A DNA stretch of 64,000 nt from NCBI RefSeq assembly GCF_048771995.1, contig NC_133026.1, forward strand, positions 92,460,501 to 92,524,500, given 5' to 3'. A program made the position numbers and the translations under genes. Below the pieces are notes generated by a model that was not told the origin of the DNA, made no database searches, and worked only from the letters and a program-made list of their open reading frames with translations. Positions within the stretch are counted from its first letter, which is position 1; each line of letters starts with the position of its first letter. Below, piece after piece: positions 58,436-64,000 of this stretch. Source of the stretch: Taeniopygia guttata. Taxonomy: Eukaryota; Chordata; Aves; Passeriformes; Estrildidae.

Positions 58436-60467
58436 GGCTCTTGGAAGAAAAGGTTTTCTGAGCACAGCACAGATTTAAAAAAATGCTACTACTTGTAAAT
58501 CCTAAAGGAGAAAATGTCACTTCTTCATGCAATGATGATGAAAATTACATTATCAAATCCCCTAACCCAATCATCAACACAATCACAATATTTTCACACT
58601 GACTCAGAAATCTATCAGTGAACTAGTACAAAAGTGGTTATGCAGATTATATTTCTTCTGAAATTACAATGATACTTTCTTCAGATTAAATAAAGGTACA
58701 TTTTATGTCAGCTGGAGGGGTAACTGGAAGGCAGAAAAGATGTCCAAATCTCAGCAATGATGTCCAGAGCAGAAAAGTGAATATATTATTAAAAAATGGC
58801 AGAAGTTAGAAAATATATTTGGTTTCTGTCAATAAACCAGAGAATGCACATACATGTCTGGTTTAGTGCCTATCTCTGGAGGGCACACATAAATCACAAA
58901 ATGTCTGAAAGTCACATTTAGGGGACTTTTCTTATTCATTCTTCTCAGGCAAGGGAAAAGATAAAGAAAGAGAATTGTATTTTATATTATATTCTCTCCC
59001 AGCACAGTTTTCTAGGGGAAAAAAAAATCTTTAATCCGTAAGGAATTGTTCATTCAGCTTTATGGTAACAATGAGACTGGAGAACCTGTATGAGATGACT
59101 GTAAAAATATAAAATGAAGTCATCTTGCATAGCCAGCCCTTTTCAGTAAGACCATCACCAAATTCTCTTCTATCAGATAAGAAATGTATTAGCAACAGGA
59201 GACACACAGTCTACCTTTTCTAGTCATCAGAATACTTTTCCACAAACACTCAGATTTTTTGAAAAGACATGTTTATCTTTTCTCCAAGCTTAATTTTGAC
59301 AATATTGAGAAGACTTCTAAGCGACCTGAGGATTCAGTGAAGTTGTTCCTGTCTTTTTAGCAGTATTGTGCTTTGCCAGCAAATGAGTCATTTTCAATGC
59401 CATTCAGCTTCAAAAAAAACCCCATGGACTAATGTTAGTATGATCCTTTTAGTTGAATTTTGTTTATTTTTCTGAGCACAGGAGAAATAAAAAAGCACCA
59501 GCAGTGTGTGGGTTTTGGAATGAAAAATCTGGGCAGCACAGATAACATTGAGGCAATCAGTGAAGCCAAAATTCATTCTGCTGGAAGGAGAGGCAAGGTT
59601 TTAAATAAGTACAAATTGAAAGCATATGACAATCAAAAACCATGTAAGAAAAGAAAAGTGTTGAGAATCCACAGGTATCAATGTCCCTTTTAACATGTTA
59701 ATATTTCACTTTTAGTGAACTAAAATTATCTGCTTATTTAACCACAATGCATTCTTCAGAAATATTGGCACAGAGAAAGGGAAGTTTTCGTGTTTATTGT
59801 TATTAAACTAGGTATAAGCTCCAAAGAGAGGTACTGGATATGGGGTTTTTTTTTGGTTGTTGGTGTCTTTTGTTGTTTGTTTGTTTTGTTTTTTAATAGT
59901 CCTAAAGAGATTAAATATCAAAATTTAGGCCACTGCATAAAAGCAGAGGAAGTGGGACAGTGGATCCAAGGAGCAGAGAGACTGAAAGTTATTTGGGGTG
60001 AGAGTTCTGCCAGATGCAATTAGATAATGCCTTATTCCTGTGTGGGATGTTATTTGGTGATGAACACTTCATGGTATTGCTATTCTTCCTAATTTCTATA
60101 TGGCTTATAATTAATGCTAGGATAGTACTTTATCATTAGACTGTAGAAATAAAGGTGTGGCCTTCCTCTTTAATAGCATCAAGTGATGTTTTAATTAACT
60201 TTTGAAAGAGTGGATGGTAAAAGAAGGAAGAATTGGATGGTGAGATTGGAGACTACTCAAGAGCTGCCCCGAACATATTCAGGGCACAGCTATGATACAG
60301 GTGAGTGTCATTCTAAGGCACAGTTAATGTGGTAAAAATCTTTCATAAATATTTCAAAAGTGGCTGGAGAATTTAGGTGTCTTGCAATAAATATTAGTGC
60401 CAAAGTATTTTCTGCAGTAAGAGAAAGAAACAAGGTAGCACCAACTTTGATACTTATATTCATTACA

Positions 60468-60690
60468 TGTATTATCTGTATGAGCCCACAATATTTCAGA
60501 TCCAGTGTCTTTTTAATAATGAGTGTCTTTTCTGTTATCGATTTTACAAATAAGCAGTAAGTAAAAATGTATTATCTGTATGAGCCCATGATACTTCAGA
60601 TACAATGTCTTTTTTATGGATGGCTTTTTTGTATATAATGAGTGTCTTTCGAATCATTGATTTTCACAATTAAGCATTTAAAGTAAAAAT
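60468..60690 (+). repeat. Diverged tandem duplication of about 100-120 bp
   Basis: Unit 1 (60468-60567) and unit 2 (60568-60690) both begin TGTATTATCTGTATGAGCCC, both contain TAATGAGTGTCTTT and ATTGATTTT/ATCGATTTT, and both end GTAAAAA. Unit 2 has extra bases in the middle. Confidence 0.9.
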
Positions 60691-61280
60691 ATTAAAATAT
60701 AAATATTTACTGCTCTATATTATCTCTGTAAATCAGTTTCTGACTTATTTTGCTAGGAAGAAACCATCCCTTTTTGCACTTAGTGGGCAATATTGAATGA
60801 AAGCACCAGTATGCACTATTTTATGCTGGAAGCTATCAATAATATGTACCTAATATATTGTATTGAATAAAAGACTACATAAATCAGTTATACAAAGGAT
60901 CATATTATGCTTTTAGTGAATTTCCAGAGAGTCATAAAACCTATAAATCAATGGATTTTTTATCAATTCAGTGTCAGTGGGTTTAATTAATTCTATTTGC
61001 CTGAATAAAATTAATGATGTGTTTTAAATATTTGGATTTAAAACAAATATTCAGAATGACGTCTTTTATGTTTATGATGTTAAAAGATAGCTGTTAGTTA
61101 GTGGATACTGTGCATCCATGATATGCCAAGCTAGTTTGATTCAAAGCTGAAGTCTCTGGAATTGAATTGTGAGAGTAAGAGAAGATTAAAGCACCAGAGT
61201 GCACTGAAGAAGGATTTCCACATCCTGGGTAGACTTTTCAGGTCATTTCCAGTGATAATTTGAGGAATACAATTTTTAAT

Positions 61281-61818
61281 TGTGATGGGTGGCTTTGGCT
61301 GGATGCCATGCACCACCATACTGCTCTATCACTCCTGTTCTCTGCAGGGCAAAGGATGGGGGGAAACCAAGAGGGAAGAAAGCTTATGGGATAACATAAA
61401 GGCAATTTAATAAAGGTCATACAGAAGCAAAGGAAAACAAGAGATTTATTCTCTACTTCCCATCAGCAGGTCATACCTACCTCATTCCCAGGGAGTAGGG
61501 CTTTAGCACTCATAGTGATTGTTCTGAAAAACAAATGTAATAACAAATACCCCTCTCTTCTCCCCACTCTCACCCTTTGTTTTATTTGCAAACCATATTA
61601 ATATGGTAAGGAATATTCTTTTGGTCAGTTTGGATCAGCTATCCTGGCTCTGTCCCCAGCCCACTGGTGAGGGGGGAATGTGGAGGGACAATGCTGATGC
61701 TGTGCCAGTCCTGCTGAGCAGGACCGAAGGCACAGGTGCGTTATCAACACCTTGCAGAGCAGAGCTCGGTGAGGGCTGCTGTGGGGAAATGACCTCCAGC
61801 TCAGCCAGAGCCAGTACA
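61281..61818 (-). mobile_element. Solo endogenous retrovirus LTR
   Basis: About 540 bp. On the minus strand it starts TGTACTGGCTCTGGCTGAGC, runs through GGACAGAGCCAGGATAGCTG, CTGACCAAAAGAATATTCC, CCTGCTGATGGGAAG and TTATTAAATTGCCTTTATG, and ends CACCCATCACA. This follows an avian ERV LTR (ERVL-like, class uncertain) end to end, without internal sequence. Clear divergence from the remembered consensus suggests an old insertion. No target-site duplication is obvious. Confidence 0.72.
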
Positions 61819-61869
61819 TTCCCAAATCTGGTGCTCTTCAGCTCAGACCAGCCATTTGGGAATGGAAAG

Positions 61870-61913
61870 CAATTCTGTGGTGGGATCACTGGCAATTCTG
61901 TGGTGGGATCACT
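61870..61913 (+). repeat. Direct repeat of 21 bp
   Basis: The 21-bp stretch beginning CAATTCTGTGGTGGGATCAC occurs at 61870-61890 and exactly again at 61893-61913, separated by GG, about 50 bp beyond the solo LTR edge. Confidence 0.95.
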
Positions 61914-62855
61914 CTAGACATGCAGAGATGCTGTAATTTATGTTCCATCAAAGGACACAACACCCTAGCTGGAGTATTTCAAGTGAAAGGATCCAGTAGC
62001 TTTGTACAAACTTCCAGCTGGGTACAGCTATCAATAATTATTAATCTCATTTCAGATATGAAACACCATGGAATCAGTATTGCTGTGGCCTTATCTTTTC
62101 CTGTGCTGACTTTTTTTTCTTCTCTCCTTGATAAAATACAATATACAGTGCAAGAGGGCAGAACATTTCTGTGTGGAACAGTACTTTCAAATCCCATGTA
62201 AGTGCTTTAATACTATACTGTTCAGGTGAAAATTGCAAAATATTTATCTTCACTACTAGTTTGGCACAATTGCTAAGGTTAGCACTTGGTTTATGCTGTT
62301 GATGACAAAAAATTAAGGGCAGTGTAGTCTATGGATTTCAAGGAAGACAGTTCAAAAAATATGGGAGAATAGCATGCTTTCTCCAAGCCTCACTGAAAAT
62401 AAAAGCTATTTTAGTACTTAAACCAGCTACCCATGAGCTTCTCAGAATATAAAAACATTTGACAGCAAATGTGATATTTCTTCAGATATGTCTCCAAGCA
62501 AAACTTTAAACTGAAAACCAAGGAAATGCTTCTAATGCAAGGATAGTAGGATCTGACTCTTGGTTTTATGAAAACCATAAGCAAGTAATGGCACATACTG
62601 TGGGACCTATACAGAGAAATCCTCATTCTCATAAAGGCAGAAGCTTCCTAGCTCCAGACTCACAGTCAGTAATCAGGTGGTTTTCCTTGCATGTGTATTT
62701 TGCATAGATGGAGGCATGATAAGTGTTTTTAATTTGTCTTGGCTTGATTTGATAGAACCTTTATGCTCATTACAGAGAATCTGGAGAGAAGCCAGTTCGA
62801 GAGAAAAAGAAGAATTTTTACATCACTTACCAACATATTTATATTAGGCACAGCG

Positions 62856-62893
62856 TAAACATATAAACTGAAAGTATTCAGTTTATATGTTTA
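62856..62893. repeat. Perfect 17-bp inverted repeat with 4-nt loop
   Basis: Arms 62856-62872 (TAAACATATAAACTGAA) and 62877-62893 are exact reverse complements around the loop AGTA. Confidence 0.95.
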
Positions 62894-64000
62894 TAAGTAT
62901 TCAGTGGAACACCTTGGAGATATCACAAAAGCTGAAGACCTTAGAGATTTGAGGTGCTTCCACTTGAAATTCTATCCAGCTAATGGCTGATTACTGGTTA
63001 TTTGAATTATGAGAACAACATACCTATGACTAATAAATGTTTATGAATAAAGACAATGATTTAACAATGGTTAGTTTAACATTCAGCTAGTGCTTAACAT
63101 ATGCCACATGTGCTTCATTATCACAATTGCTAGGAAAGATATTTTTCGTGAAATAAAAATATCAATTTTATCACAATAGTAAGTCCAGGCTATATTCACG
63201 GTATCTCAGATATTTTCATTTGTGTGTATTATTTTGCACTGAATAAAAGAATTCCATCTGTTCATGTTGTGTTTCCTGGGAACTCGTTCTTGGCCATTTG
63301 TCAGCTGGTTGCTGTTTTTTTAGAGAAAGATGCTTGTCATAAATCCAGTAAAAGTTAATGAATTCTGACTTCCTGGATCAGCTTGTAGGTCTTTGTGCAG
63401 TGTCTCTGCTCTAACATGGTGTGCTATGTGAGCACACAGACTCTCCTGCCTCCAACACTCTTTAAGAAGCTTTTGCAGTAATGATTTATGGGAACCCACA
63501 AAGTCAGACATTGCAGGTTTAAAGAGGGAGCTGCACACACCTCTCAAGGGCTCTGTGTGAAAACACAGTATGTATAAACCTGATAAAACATAACAGAAGC
63601 CTTGCTATTGGCATAGACCTAGAAGGAATTTAACCCAGGCTATCCTTCTAATATCCAAGCATTTCAGGAACAGGACACTGAGTAAGAACTGTGTTACTCT
63701 CTCTTTCAGTAATGTGAAATCAATCCTTTTGTTCTCAGCCATAATCTTGGATGTAAGAAAGCCTGGTGGGAACACTGTATACTCTCAGTCCTCTAGAAAC
63801 TCAAAGTACTGCTTTTCTGTTCTTGCCTTTCAGAACCTGCTTGATAGTTACCAGATGCAAAGACACGGGTAGCACAGTCTTGCTGAATTATAAGGAATTT
63901 AGAAAAAAACTTGTAATTATAGCAGTTTAAAAGCCTTGACTGTTACTATAAGCACCACTTCTGGATTAAATTTGGTACCACTTTTTCAAAATAAATATTT

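Larger units (their letters stand above)
50691..64000. other. Gene-poor region downstream of TDP2
   Basis: No exon of a known protein was recognised. It holds LTR and CR1 relics at 51.3-51.9 kb, a solo LTR at 61.3-61.8 kb, local duplications and hairpins. By human synteny the next gene on this strand should be KIAA0319. None of its PKD-domain or MANSC-like exons is seen, but a non-coding first exon or long intron could be present. Confidence 0.45.

Noticed and set aside
1-64000. tRNA, rRNA, CRISPR or bacterial-type operon features
   Set aside because: None seen. All recognised genes are spliced vertebrate genes.

Overview
The window is vertebrate nuclear DNA, almost certainly from a bird. 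It holds five spliced protein-coding genes with GT-AG introns and AATAAA signals, CpG islands at promoters, CR1 LINE pieces with the typical ATTCTATG-type tail, and fragments of endogenous-retrovirus LTRs of kinds common in birds. The gene order RIPOR2 - GMNN - C6orf62 - ACOT13 - TDP2 is the human 6p22 block in inverted orientation. The species cannot be named from the sequence alone.

Layout. 1-5.7 kb: the last three coding exons and 3' UTR of RIPOR2 (+). 5.7-10.3 kb: intergenic DNA between two convergent genes. 10.3-16.1 kb: complete geminin gene GMNN (-), six coding exons, with a CpG-island promoter at 15.6-16.25 kb. 16.3-23.8 kb: intergenic DNA with an ancient CR1-like LINE relic, a 33-nt T run, an LTR/CR1 fragment and a GC-rich block. 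23.8-31.8 kb: CpG island, long 5' region and five coding exons of C6orf62 (+), predicted product 229 aa. 31.8-38.5 kb: intergenic. 38.6-44.7 kb: ACOT13 (-), three exons, 140 aa. 44.8-50.7 kb: TDP2 (+), seven exons, 373 aa. ACOT13 and TDP2 are head to head, with only 89 bp between their start codons. 50.7-64 kb: no recognisable gene, but LTR and CR1 relics, short duplications and hairpins.

The genes do not form a pathway. GMNN restrains replication licensing through CDT1. TDP2 removes 5'-phosphotyrosyl adducts left by topoisomerase II. ACOT13 is a mitochondria-associated acyl-CoA thioesterase. RIPOR2 is a RHO-interacting regulator. C6orf62 is a highly conserved protein without an assigned biochemical activity. 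All four complete reading frames join without a break across their splice sites, and the catalytic residues of ACOT13 and TDP2 are present.

No clear novel biological system was found. The observations most worth checking are a 32-bp perfect palindrome carrying two ATTGCAAT cores upstream of C6orf62, two overlapping perfect AT palindromes in TDP2 intron 2, an unassigned coding-like segment just beyond the ACOT13 3' end, and the very compact ACOT13/TDP2 promoter.
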